Positions 9,533 through 18,863 of a DNA stretch of 64,000 nucleotides are shown here, in pieces (the stretch's first letter is position 1; the number at the start of each line of letters is the position of its first letter). The DNA is from Planctomycetaceae bacterium (GTDB lineage Bacteria; Planctomycetota; Planctomycetia; Planctomycetales; Planctomycetaceae): contig CP051247.1 in assembly GCA_017795105.1 (NCBI GenBank), positions 1,054,001-1,118,000 on the forward strand, given 5' to 3'. Both the position numbers and the translations under genes were made by a program. The notes beneath the pieces are model-generated. The model saw only the letters and a list, made by a program, of their open reading frames with translations. It was not told where the DNA came from and did no database searches.

Positions 9533-10813
9533 ATGAGTGATTCCCTGGTTAAGAGACTGTTCGACGAACTGGAAGCCCTTCCGCTGATTGATCCGCACAC
9601 GCACATCAATCCTCACGCGGCTGCTTCGAAAAACCTCGCCGACATCATGGGGTATCACTATTACACCGAGCTGGCCCATTCGGCTGGACTGGCGAAAGAG
9701 AAGATCGAAGAGCCGGGTATCTCTCCGAAGGAGAAAGTCGGTCGTCTCATTCCCAAGCTGAGCACGATCGAAAACACGGCCCAATATTCCTGGCTGCTCG
9801 AGATCTGCCAGGAATTCTTCGGCTTCGAAGAAGACCGGATCACGGTCGACAACTGGGAGAAGCTCTACGATCAGGCCGACCAGGTTCTCGCTCAGGATGA
9901 CTGGGAACAGCAGGTTCTCAAAAAGTCCGGGCTCGAACAGGTCTATCTGACCAACGACTTCGACGACGCCCTGGCCGGCTTCGACACCGGACTCTACGTC
10001 CCCTGCCTGCGAACCGACGACCTGGTCTTCCACCTCGGCAAGTCCGAAGTACGCGAGCGTCTTTCGAAAGCGACCGATCGCGAACTCGGTACCATCGAAG
10101 ACGTTCAGGCTGCGATTCGGGATCTGTTTACGCACTTCACCAAGAATGGGGCTCGGGCCTGTGCAATCTCGCTGCCTCCGGACTTCTCCCCCACACTGGT
10201 TTCAGCGAACACCGTGGCTGCGTCCTGGCTGCGACTCGGCAACGGCGAGAAACTGAGCGACTGCGAGAGCCGCGAGTTGAGTCAGTTCATCTTCTGGCAA
10301 CTGGCCGAGAACTGCGCGGTCTTCAACCTGCCATTCGACCTGATGATCGGCGTGAACCGTCGCGTTTACGAGGATGGGGTGTTCCAGGGACAGGACCTGT
10401 ACGACAAGCGGACGTCGCTGATTCAGTATCGCCAGCTGTTCAACAGCTTCCCGCGAGTCAAATTTCCGATCTCGGTCCTGACCACGACGAGCAACCAGGA
10501 ACTCGTCAGCTATGCGTGGATCTTCCCGAACGTGATCGCCAACGGCCACTGGTGGTATTCCAATACGCCGCCGTATATCGAATCGGACTGCCGAACCCGG
10601 CTCACGGCGATTCCGCAGACCAAGTACGTTGGCTATTACAGCGATATGTACAAACTGGAATTCGCGCTGCCGAAGTTCCGAATGTACCGTCGCATTCTCG
10701 CCAAGGTGCTCGCACAGGACTTCGTTCAGGACCGCGGGTGGCCGGAAGATCGGGCCCTGGAACTGGGCAAACTGGTCCTTCGCGGAAATGTCGAGTCAAT
10801 TTTCGGGGGCTGA
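9533..10813 (+). CDS. Glucuronate (uronate) isomerase-family metal-dependent hydrolase
   Basis: The protein has 426 residues. The N-terminus carries the amidohydrolase-superfamily HxH metal motif in PLIDPHTHINPH (H22, H24). Later segments include PFDLMIGVNRR, VANGHWWYSNTP-type residues in the second half and YVGYYSDMYKLEFALPKFRM near the end, which match the uronate isomerase group. Classical UxaC converts glucuronate to fructuronate and is about 470 residues, so this shorter relative may act on a different sugar acid or be a planctomycete-specific branch. No other uronate-pathway genes flank it. A terminator-like hairpin lies 156 bp downstream. Confidence 0.75.
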   Translation: MSDSLVKRLFDELEALPLIDPHTHINPHAAASKNLADIMGYHYYTELAHSAGLAKEKIEEPGISPKEKVGRLIPKLSTIENTAQYSWLLEICQEFFGFEEDRITVDNWEKLYDQADQVLAQDDWEQQVLKKSGLEQVYLTNDFDDALAGFDTGLYVPCLRTDDLVFHLGKSEVRERLSKATDRELGTIEDVQAAIRDLFTHFTKNGARACAISLPPDFSPTLVSANTVAASWLRLGNGEKLSDCESRELSQFIFWQLAENCAVFNLPFDLMIGVNRRVYEDGVFQGQDLYDKRTSLIQYRQLFNSFPRVKFPISVLTTTSNQELVSYAWIFPNVIANGHWWYSNTPPYIESDCRTRLTAIPQTKYVGYYSDMYKLEFALPKFRMYRRILAKVLAQDFVQDRGWPEDRALELGKLVLRGNVESIFGG

Positions 10814-10959
10814 GACCGCCTCTGAACGAGACCGGGATGTACTGGCGGACATAGTCCTCACGGTCTTCTGACATCGATGCCCCAATCGATCGGGATACTC
10901 CCGGCGGTACTTCCAGCCTACAATTTCTGGAAGCGGGGAGGCTGCGAGTGGGATGAAAA

Positions 10960-11003
10960 GTCACTCACAAAAGAGGCTTTTCCTCTTTTCACAGCGCAGT
11001 GAC
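10960..11003 (+). terminator. Nested hairpin, possible terminator of the uronate isomerase-like gene
   Basis: AAAAGAGG (10969-10976) pairs with CCTCTTTT (10982-10989) around a five-base loop. An outer GTCACT (10960-10965) pairs with AGTGAC (10998-11003). The inner hairpin ends in TTTT, which gives a weak intrinsic terminator in either direction. It could equally be a structured part of the fusA leader. Confidence 0.4.
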
Positions 11004-11171
11004 CTCGTTAAGATTCCGCCTGAATCCTCCGATTTGCCGGGCAACGTACGGACTGACGACCTCGCGAACAGAGAGCTGTTCCAGAGGGTTCACTGCCACG
11101 AGATGCATGCTGTGTGACCACGATCGAACACGCTGTCGATCGGAGAGCCCGCCAGAGCAGATTACTTGGAA

Positions 11172-11262
11172 GTTGCAGCCGTTCCGCCGCGTAATGGCAG
11201 CGTTTCAGGCAAACAGCCGCTCCTACGCGGACCTACGGTCGAGCGATGGGCTCGAAGCTGTC
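11172..11262. repeat. Dispersed intergenic repeat family 2, copy A
   Basis: The sequence aligns over about 90 bases with 15924-16015. Shared blocks include CCGTTC, TTTCAGGC, CGCTC..T.CGCGGA and TACGGT.GAGCGAT..GCTC. The 3' part forms a short hairpin (CGAGC/GCTCG) at the place where copy B forms TAGAGCG/CGCTCTA. Confidence 0.55.
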
Positions 11263-11286
11263 CCGCCGACGCGGGAACACTTTTTT
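11261..11286 (+). promoter_or_regulatory. Possible attenuator hairpin in the fusA leader
   Basis: TCCCGC (11261-11266) pairs with GCGGGA (11271-11276) around CGAC. After AACAC a run of six T follows (11281-11286), 57 bp before the fusA start. The stem is short and the T-tract is offset by four to five bases, so function is uncertain. Confidence 0.3.
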
Positions 11287-11343
11287 CCAGGCTGAGAGTC
11301 AGCCGGAATGTTTCAACACTCAGGGATTATTGTTTACGGAACC

Positions 11344-13491
<2,148 letters not shown>

Positions 13492-13563
13492 GCCCGTCGC
13501 GGTCTGATCGAGATTTAGGTCGACGATCAGACACGCATTGATGGGAAGCCCGATTAACGGACG

Positions 13564-13595
13564 AAGCCGCGTACCCTGGTACGCGGCTTTTCTTA
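13564..13595 (+). terminator. Intrinsic terminator after fusA
   Basis: AAGCCGCGTACC (13564-13575) pairs with GGTACGCGGCTT (13578-13589), an almost continuous 12-bp stem with a minimal loop. TTTCTTATT follows. Confidence 0.85.
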
Positions 13596-13686
13596 TTGAA
13601 GCTGATCAAAATGGCATCGCGTGGCAGTTCCGGGGAGCCGGTTGGAGTTGCACATTCCGCTTCGCCACGACAACATATGCCTCACC

Positions 13687-14535
13687 ATGCCGCAGTACAA
13701 CATTGAGCAACTCACCCGCTGGATTGAAACGGCCTGTCTCTGGGAAGTCGCCGCTCCGAAAGCGGGAAACGTGCATCCGCAGGCCAGCTTCACCGACCTG
13801 ACTTACAACGACTTCGTCCGCTCCGCCCGCATCACGGCGTTCATGCTGGCTCGCTCTCATCATCGTGGCGTGGGCAAGGCGATTCTCGACACCAGCAAAG
13901 CCGTGCGGCTGCAAGTTGGGAAGAACACAAACCTCGGCATCATCCTGCTGCTTGCCCCCTTACTCGCCGCCTGCCAGCAGGACAGTCTCGACGAGTCGAT
14001 GCCGGGAATTATCGATCGGATGACAGTCGAAGATTCCAGGCAGATCTACGAAGCGATTCGCACGGCACGCCCCGGAGGAATGGGAGACGTGGCCGAGCAG
14101 GACCTTTCCCAAGAGCCGACCGCACACATTCGGGAGATCATGCAACTGGCCGCCGATCGTGATCTGATCGCCCGCCAGTACGCGAACAACTTCACCGATG
14201 TCCTCGGCTTCGGACGCGAACATCTTCACCAGTGGTGGACCCGCTGCCCAGACTCCCGGGATACGGCAATCGTCGGCCTGCATCTCGACTGGATGGCCCA
14301 CTACCCCGACTCGCTCATTGAACGAAAGTGTGGCCGGGAAACCGCTGAGGAGGTCAGCCGCAAAGCCGCCGAACTGCTCGAAGCCGGGTGGCCTGAGGCT
14401 CCGGAATCCACGGAAGCATTCACCGAATTCGACACCTGGCTTCGCAGCGACGGCAACCGCCTGAACCCCGGCACCTCAGCCGATCTGGTTGCCGCATGCC
14501 TGTTTCTGGGGTTGGCGGAAGACACAATTCGCTAA
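13687..14535 (+). CDS. CitG/MdcB-family triphosphoribosyl-dephospho-CoA synthase-like protein
   Basis: I start at ATG 13687; upstream extension would read unlikely residues. The protein has 282 residues, the family length. Family segments include ACLWEVAAPKAGNVHP (about residues 17-31), the nucleotide-binding-like GKNTNLGIILLLAPL (about 78-92) and ARPGGMGDVAEQD. CitG makes the prosthetic-group precursor for citrate or malonate lyase, but no lyase genes are nearby. A family member also sits in tetrahydromethanopterin-linked C1 gene clusters of methylotrophs and planctomycetes. The next gene, a PTPS-like enzyme 71 bp downstream on the same strand, supports that second context. The exact substrate is unknown. 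Confidence 0.8.
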   Translation: MPQYNIEQLTRWIETACLWEVAAPKAGNVHPQASFTDLTYNDFVRSARITAFMLARSHHRGVGKAILDTSKAVRLQVGKNTNLGIILLLAPLLAACQQDSLDESMPGIIDRMTVEDSRQIYEAIRTARPGGMGDVAEQDLSQEPTAHIREIMQLAADRDLIARQYANNFTDVLGFGREHLHQWWTRCPDSRDTAIVGLHLDWMAHYPDSLIERKCGRETAEEVSRKAAELLEAGWPEAPESTEAFTEFDTWLRSDGNRLNPGTSADLVAACLFLGLAEDTIR

Positions 14536-14606
14536 ACTAACTCAGGCTCCGAGTCCGACGTTGCGGCGGCATTCTATTCCTTCGACCTCAAGCAAGATCT
14601 TCTGCC

Positions 14607-15101
14607 ATGACTCAGCCATCCTTCCGTGTACGCGTCACCAAGGATCATCTGGTCTTCAGCGCCGCTCATTTCATTACGTTCAATGGCAACATCTGCGAGC
14701 GCCTGCATGGACACAACTGGCGGGTCGCCGTCGAAGTGACCGGGGGACTGGATGAGAACCGGTATGTTTTCGACTTCATCGCGTTACGGGATGCGACGCA
14801 GAACCTTGTGAATGAGCTCGATCATCGGGTGCTGCTGCCCGAGTCGCATCCGATGATTCATGTCACCGATCATGGGCACGAAGTTGAAGCGACGTTCGAA
14901 GAACGACGGTGGATCTTCCCTCGGGAAGACGCTGTCATCTTGCCGGTGCAGAACACAACCGCCGAAGAGATTGCCCAGTGGATGGCCGGGCGACTGATCA
15001 GTGACGTCATAAAAAAACATCGACACGAACTGCAAAGCGTTCGTGTCGATGTTGAAGAAAACTTCGGCCAGTGGGCCCAGTGTGAAGTACAGCTCACGTA
15101 A
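14607..15101 (+). CDS. 6-pyruvoyl-tetrahydropterin synthase / QueD-family enzyme
   Basis: The protein has 164 residues. Zinc ligands and catalytic residues are visible: H21 in FSAAHF, the catalytic-type C30 and H34/H36 in CERLHGHNW, and ELDHRVL further on. About 30-40 extra residues in the second half (around HVTDHGHEVEATFEERRW) make it longer than E. coli QueD (about 120). The family turns dihydroneopterin triphosphate into tetrahydropterin products for queuosine, biopterin or methanopterin-type cofactors. The CitG-like gene upstream favours a pterin-cofactor role over queuosine. The 3' end of this gene also contains a minus-strand terminator (15011-15053). Confidence 0.85.
   Translation: MTQPSFRVRVTKDHLVFSAAHFITFNGNICERLHGHNWRVAVEVTGGLDENRYVFDFIALRDATQNLVNELDHRVLLPESHPMIHVTDHGHEVEATFEERRWIFPREDAVILPVQNTTAEEIAQWMAGRLISDVIKKHRHELQSVRVDVEENFGQWAQCEVQLT
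15011..15053 (-). terminator. Minus-strand intrinsic terminator inside the PTPS coding sequence
   Basis: Plus-strand 15016-15030 (AACATCGACACGAAC) and 15039-15053 (GTTCGTGTCGATGTT) are perfect 15-bp inverted arms around an 8-base loop. Seven A at 15011-15017 become a T-tract after the stem when read on the minus strand. No T-tract follows on the plus strand. The only minus-strand gene feeding into it is the pilin at 15260-15568. Confidence 0.75.
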
Positions 15102-15259
15102 AACCTGGCGTGAAGTGTAACTCCAGTAGACTCAATCTGAGAGGTGGTGTCAGTGTCAGGGTTGAGTCAGATCTGGCGAAGTCGTTTTGGCGTTCTTCAG
15201 GAGCAAACTGGGCGAGGCAGTCATTGCATTCCCATGCGACTGCCCACGGCCCGCAGGGC

Positions 15260-15568
15260 CTAGTAGCTTTCCGGGGTCGGTCCGACGTCGCAGGTCACAT
15301 CGCAGCTGTCGTCGCAGTGATCCCACTCGTCGTTGTAGGTGCTGCCGGCGATGCTTCCCTTGTGGCCAGCCGTGCCGTTGTAGGCGAAGTTCTGATTCAC
15401 ACTGCCGAAGGCGGCTCCGACGTCTTCGAGTTCCTGGTTGACGTTGAAAGCGACTTCCGAAAGCCCGACAACCATACCGAGGACGCAGATCGTGGCGACC
15501 AGGACCAGTTCAGCCGAGATGATGAAGCCAGCTTCGTCGTTGTACAGAGCGTTGATGATGTTCGTCAT
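15260..15568 (-). CDS. Flp/TadE-like small pilin with cysteine-containing tail
   Basis: The protein has 102 residues. An N-terminal DEAGFIISAELVLVATI segment (residues 11-27) runs into a hydrophobic helix up to about 42, resembling class IVb (Flp) prepilins and TadE pseudopilins: a Gly, a hydrophobic run and an acidic residue at +5 or +6. The C-terminal tail is Asp-rich with three regularly spaced cysteines, C85, C89 and C93. A GGAGA ribosome binding site precedes the start. It is monocistronic, and its probable terminator lies about 205 bp downstream inside the neighbouring gene. Function as a surface pilin is inferred; no Tad assembly genes are in the window. Confidence 0.65.
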   Translation of the reverse strand: MTNIINALYNDEAGFIISAELVLVATICVLGMVVGLSEVAFNVNQELEDVGAAFGSVNQNFAYNGTAGHKGSIAGSTYNDEWDHCDDSCDVTCDVGPTPESY

Positions 15569-16169
15569 TGTTGTGGTCTCCAGAAGATGTTATTCGAAGT
15601 GTGGTGGTTGGTTGTTTGGTGAAGGGAGATAAAGCAGGCACTGTGCCAGCTCCTCGTGCCACGTTCTCAAACCTTCCGGCCGAACACCCGAAACGATTCC
15701 ACAACGCACTTCCCCGCAATGACTTACAACTTTTCAAAAACTGTAAAGAATCTTTGACACCCTGTTCAAAGCCGGAATCCTCGATGTGGTGCATTCTCAA
15801 CATCACTTTGCCGGCACGGCAGTCATGCGTCGTAAACCTTTTTCTGACAGCCGTTTAGAGTCATGCTCCCGAAACGCAACATGTTGACTCGACACAACAT
15901 CTCATTTAGAGCAGCTGACTTTAAGGTGTAACCGTTCGGTCCGCGAAAGATGCAGCATTTCAGGCCAGTCAACGCTCATTCGCGGATATACGGTAGAGCG
16001 ATCCGCTCTAGCAGCTTCCTAGCCCCACTCTGGTATGGGAGCCGAACGACAAAAACTGGGGAATTCCTCAAGCGTCACTGTCGATGATCGCGAGGCCCGT
16101 TCGACTGTATTGCAGAAGGTTTATTGTCCGCGATCCTCCCGGCGAACTCTCACTCATAAGGACTCTGCC
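15569..16169. other. Intergenic region with dispersed repeat
   Basis: This 601-bp spacer lies between the divergent pilin and VOC genes. It contains copy B of repeat family 2 (15924-16015) and otherwise nothing I can assign. An in-frame upstream ATG at 16035 for the VOC gene gives residues that do not resemble its family and lacks a ribosome binding site. Confidence 0.5.
15924..16015. repeat. Dispersed intergenic repeat family 2, copy B
   Basis: The stretch aligns with 11172-11262 over about 90 bases at roughly 70-75 percent by eye. It contains a perfect hairpin, TAGAGCG/CGCTCTA around ATC (about 15994-16010). Confidence 0.55.
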
Positions 16170-16640
16170 ATGCAGTTGATTACGCCCTTTCTCTGGTACA
16201 ACACAGAAGCCGAAGAAGCCGTCCGTTTCTACACCTCGATTTTTCCCGATTCCAAAATCCTGAGCACGTCCTATTACGGCAGCAACACGCACATGCCGGA
16301 AGGGTCGGTGATGACGGTGAACTTTCAGCTTGCCGGGCAGAAGTTTGTCGCCATGAATGGCGGCCCGAATTATCCGCTGACGCCGGCGATTTCGTTCATG
16401 GTCGAAGTCGATTCCCAGGATGAGCTCGATCGGTACTGGGATGCCCTGTCCGCCGGCGGCGAACCGATTCAGTGCGGCTGGCTGACCGACAAATTCGGAC
16501 TGTCGTGGCAGGTTACGCCGAAGGAACTGCTCCGCATGATCGAAGATCCCGATCCCGCCAGGAAGGAACGGGCCATGGGGGCGATGATGGAAATGGTCAA
16601 GCTCGATCTCGACAAACTCCGGAACGCGTACAACTCCTGA
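16170..16640 (+). CDS. VOC-superfamily (PhnB / 3-demethylubiquinone-9 methyltransferase-like) protein
   Basis: I start at ATG 16170 behind AAGGA (16158-16162). The protein has 156 residues and matches the glyoxalase-like group annotated as PhnB or 3-dmu-9_3-mt: ITPFLWYNTEAEEAVRFYTS at the N-terminus, FVAMNGGP in the middle and FGLSWQVTPKEL near the end. These proteins fold as paired beta-alpha-beta units that often bind a metal. Their substrates are mostly unknown, and the methyltransferase name is a database legacy. It stands alone. Confidence 0.85.
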   Translation: MQLITPFLWYNTEAEEAVRFYTSIFPDSKILSTSYYGSNTHMPEGSVMTVNFQLAGQKFVAMNGGPNYPLTPAISFMVEVDSQDELDRYWDALSAGGEPIQCGWLTDKFGLSWQVTPKELLRMIEDPDPARKERAMGAMMEMVKLDLDKLRNAYNS

Positions 16641-16775
16641 CATCGCCCCGACCAGGGGAAGCAAAACAGTTCGGCCTCGGGACGGTGTCGCCAGTTTGCG
16701 TCACGGGCTGGGAATCTGCGGCGCAGGGACCTATTCTTTGCAAGCAATCCCCTTCACCGACCGGAGCCCACGGAA

Positions 16776-17090
16776 ATGAATTATCTGGTATTACACGTCG
16801 ATCTTGAACAGATGGAGCATTTCGACGGAGACGCCATCGTCGCCGAGCTCGAGCAGACGGGTGCTCAGGTCGAACTGGAAGCAGGACCGCCTGAAGAGGC
16901 CTACGTCGATATCTTCTGCTCCTCAAAGCGTGAGCTCCTGCCCGTCTGGCAACGCGTCCAGAAGCTGCTGACTGACGACCCGGCCCTGGCGGCCGCGGCG
17001 GTTGTCTGCTGCACGGGCGAACATGGATGGGACGACTATTATCTCCTGCATGGAGCCGGCGAAGACGAGCCGCTCGATGTGCTGGAGTAA
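16776..17090 (+). CDS. Small acidic protein of unknown function (104 aa)
   Basis: This open frame encodes an acidic, globular-looking protein without a signal peptide or membrane segment. It opens with alternating hydrophobics (MNYLVLHVDLEQM) and has VYVDIF-like beta segments, suggesting a small alpha/beta or ferredoxin-like fold. A CC pair lies near AVVCCTGEHGWDDYY. Codon use matches neighbouring genes and the preceding gene ends 135 bp away. I do not recognise the family. Confidence 0.6.
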   Translation: MNYLVLHVDLEQMEHFDGDAIVAELEQTGAQVELEAGPPEEAYVDIFCSSKRELLPVWQRVQKLLTDDPALAAAAVVCCTGEHGWDDYYLLHGAGEDEPLDVLE

Positions 17091-17277
17091 TAACTCGACT
17101 CTTCGCGATTCAACTAAGCTTTAGAGAGGCATTTCAGCCACTACCGGCATCCCGAACGATGCATCTTGTCCAAGTCTTTATCAGAACTTAGAATGAGTTG
17201 CCCCACGGCCTCGCCTTCCAGGACGTAGTCGTAGTGAGGCCGATGGACGAAAATCGCTTTTCAAGAGGAGCCGTCTT

Positions 17278-18777
17278 ATGCGGAATTCCGCCAACTTTGC
17301 GTGGCTGATGTGTTTGTGCCTGTCGTTGTCAGTGGTCTGGGTCAAGGTTTCCCACGCCGAGGAGGATGAGACGGACACCTATGAACTGATGCGGCTGTTC
17401 GTCGATACGTTCGAAGAGATCGACGACAACTACGTCAAAGACATCGATCGCCGTGAGCTGATCGAAGCTGCCGTCCAGGGCATGCTGGCCAAACTGGACC
17501 CCTACTCCAATTACATCAGCCCCGACGACCTTGCCTCGTTCGAACAGGACGTACAGCAGGAATTTGGCGGCATCGGCATCCAGGTCCATTTTGACCCGGA
17601 CCACCGGGAAATCGTGGTGATGACTCCCCTGCCCGGCACCCCGGCTTACAAGGCGGGCGTTCGAGCCGGCGACCGGATCATCAGCATCGAAGGTCAGAAT
17701 GTTTCGGAGTTCGAAGTCGGTAAAGAACTGGCCACGGCTGTGAAGCTCCTGAAAGGACCGGCTGGAGCCAAAGTGACGATTACCGTGAAGCACGAGCCGG
17801 AAGATCCGCTCGAAGGAGCGGCCGTCACCGAAACCAACACCGATGATGTGGCCGAAGATGAGCCGGTCGAGGTGAAAAGCCTGATCGAGAAACTCGAGAT
17901 CGAACGGGATGTGATCAAAGTCGCCACCGTGATGGGCGATCGCTACAACGCGGACGGCACTTGGGACTTCATGATCGACGATGACAAGAAGATCGGCTAC
18001 ATCCGTTTGTCTCACTTCAGCCGCAACAGCGCCAGCGAACTCCAGGCCGCTCTGAAGCAGCTGAAGAAAGAAGGCATGCAGGGACTGATTCTGGATCTCC
18101 GCTGGAATCCGGGTGGACTGCTGACTTCGGCAACTGAGATCTCGGACTTGTTCGTTGAGTCGGGAAAAATCGTCAGCACGAAGGGCCGCAATACTCAGGA
18201 ACGAACCTGGCGGGCCAAGAAGCGGGGCACGTTCAGCGACTTTCCGATGGCCGTGCTGATCAACCGATTCTCGGCCTCGGCCAGTGAGATCGTGAGTGCC
18301 TGCCTGCAGGACCATGGCCGTGCCGTGATCATTGGCGAGCGTTCCTGGGGCAAAGGCTCCGTGCAGAACATCATTGAACTCGAGGATGGCGACAGTGCTC
18401 TGAAACTGACCACCGCCAGCTATCACCGTCCCAGCGGCAAGAACATCCATCGTTTCCCGAAAGCCAAGGCGGAAGACGAATGGGGCGTGATGCCAGACGA
18501 TGGTTATAAAGTCGAATTCTCGACCAAGGAGATGATTGAGTACCGGAAGTATCGCAGCGAACGGGATGTCCTCAGCGAGGACGGACCGGGGGAAAGCGAT
18601 TATGTCGATCAGCAGTTGAAGAAGGCTCTTGATCACATCAACTCGGAACTCTCTCCTGATGACGAGACTCGAGAAGCCAAAGAAGAGCCGGAAGAAGCCG
18701 TGACTCCTGCCGACGGCAAAAAGGCGGCGTTCGTTCCACGATCGTTCTTCGTGGTACCAGCGGTTACGGTTCTCTAG
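17278..18777 (+). CDS. C-terminal processing peptidase (S41 family) with PDZ domain
   Basis: The protein has 499 residues. A signal peptide covers about 1-27 (ending VSHA). A PDZ domain spans about 95-170 and contains PGTPAYKAGVRAGDRI. The S41 core has LILDLRWNPGGLL, the serine motif NRFSASASEIV (about 329-339) and the lysine motif SWGKGSVQ (Lys near 359), so the Ser/Lys dyad is present. An acidic linker (about 185-205) separates PDZ and protease parts. CtpA/Prc enzymes trim or degrade exported proteins from their C-termini. The tail after residue 455 is low complexity (E, P, D). A strong terminator follows directly. Confidence 0.92.
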   Translation: MRNSANFAWLMCLCLSLSVVWVKVSHAEEDETDTYELMRLFVDTFEEIDDNYVKDIDRRELIEAAVQGMLAKLDPYSNYISPDDLASFEQDVQQEFGGIGIQVHFDPDHREIVVMTPLPGTPAYKAGVRAGDRIISIEGQNVSEFEVGKELATAVKLLKGPAGAKVTITVKHEPEDPLEGAAVTETNTDDVAEDEPVEVKSLIEKLEIERDVIKVATVMGDRYNADGTWDFMIDDDKKIGYIRLSHFSRNSASELQAALKQLKKEGMQGLILDLRWNPGGLLTSATEISDLFVESGKIVSTKGRNTQERTWRAKKRGTFSDFPMAVLINRFSASASEIVSACLQDHGRAVIIGERSWGKGSVQNIIELEDGDSALKLTTASYHRPSGKNIHRFPKAKAEDEWGVMPDDGYKVEFSTKEMIEYRKYRSERDVLSEDGPGESDYVDQQLKKALDHINSELSPDDETREAKEEPEEAVTPADGKKAAFVPRSFFVVPAVTVL

Positions 18778-18797
18778 AATCCGAGACCCGAACTCAC

Positions 18798-18836
18798 GGT
18801 CCACCGCCGGGCTGTCCGGCTGTGGACCTTTTTTAT
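18798..18836 (+). terminator. Intrinsic terminator after the S41 protease gene
   Basis: GGTCCAC (18798-18804) pairs with GTGGACC (18822-18828), with an inner GCCGG/CCGGC stem, followed by TTTTTTATT. An alternative GTG start for tsaD at 18822 would lie inside this structure and is rejected. Confidence 0.88.
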
Positions 18837-18863
18837 TGGCTTAACGCTCACTCCGATCGACTT

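Larger units (their letters stand above)
10814..11343. other. Long leader/intergenic region upstream of fusA
   Basis: This 530-bp stretch has no gene. It holds a nested hairpin at 10960-11003, one copy of a dispersed repeat at 11172-11262, and a short GC hairpin followed by a T-tract at 11261-11286, just before fusA. The fusA promoter must lie here, but I could not assign a clear -35/-10 pair. Confidence 0.5.

Noticed and set aside
18822..18863. Upstream GTG start for tsaD
   Set aside because: It falls inside the terminator of the preceding gene and adds residues absent from the family; ATG 18864 matches the TsaD N-terminus.
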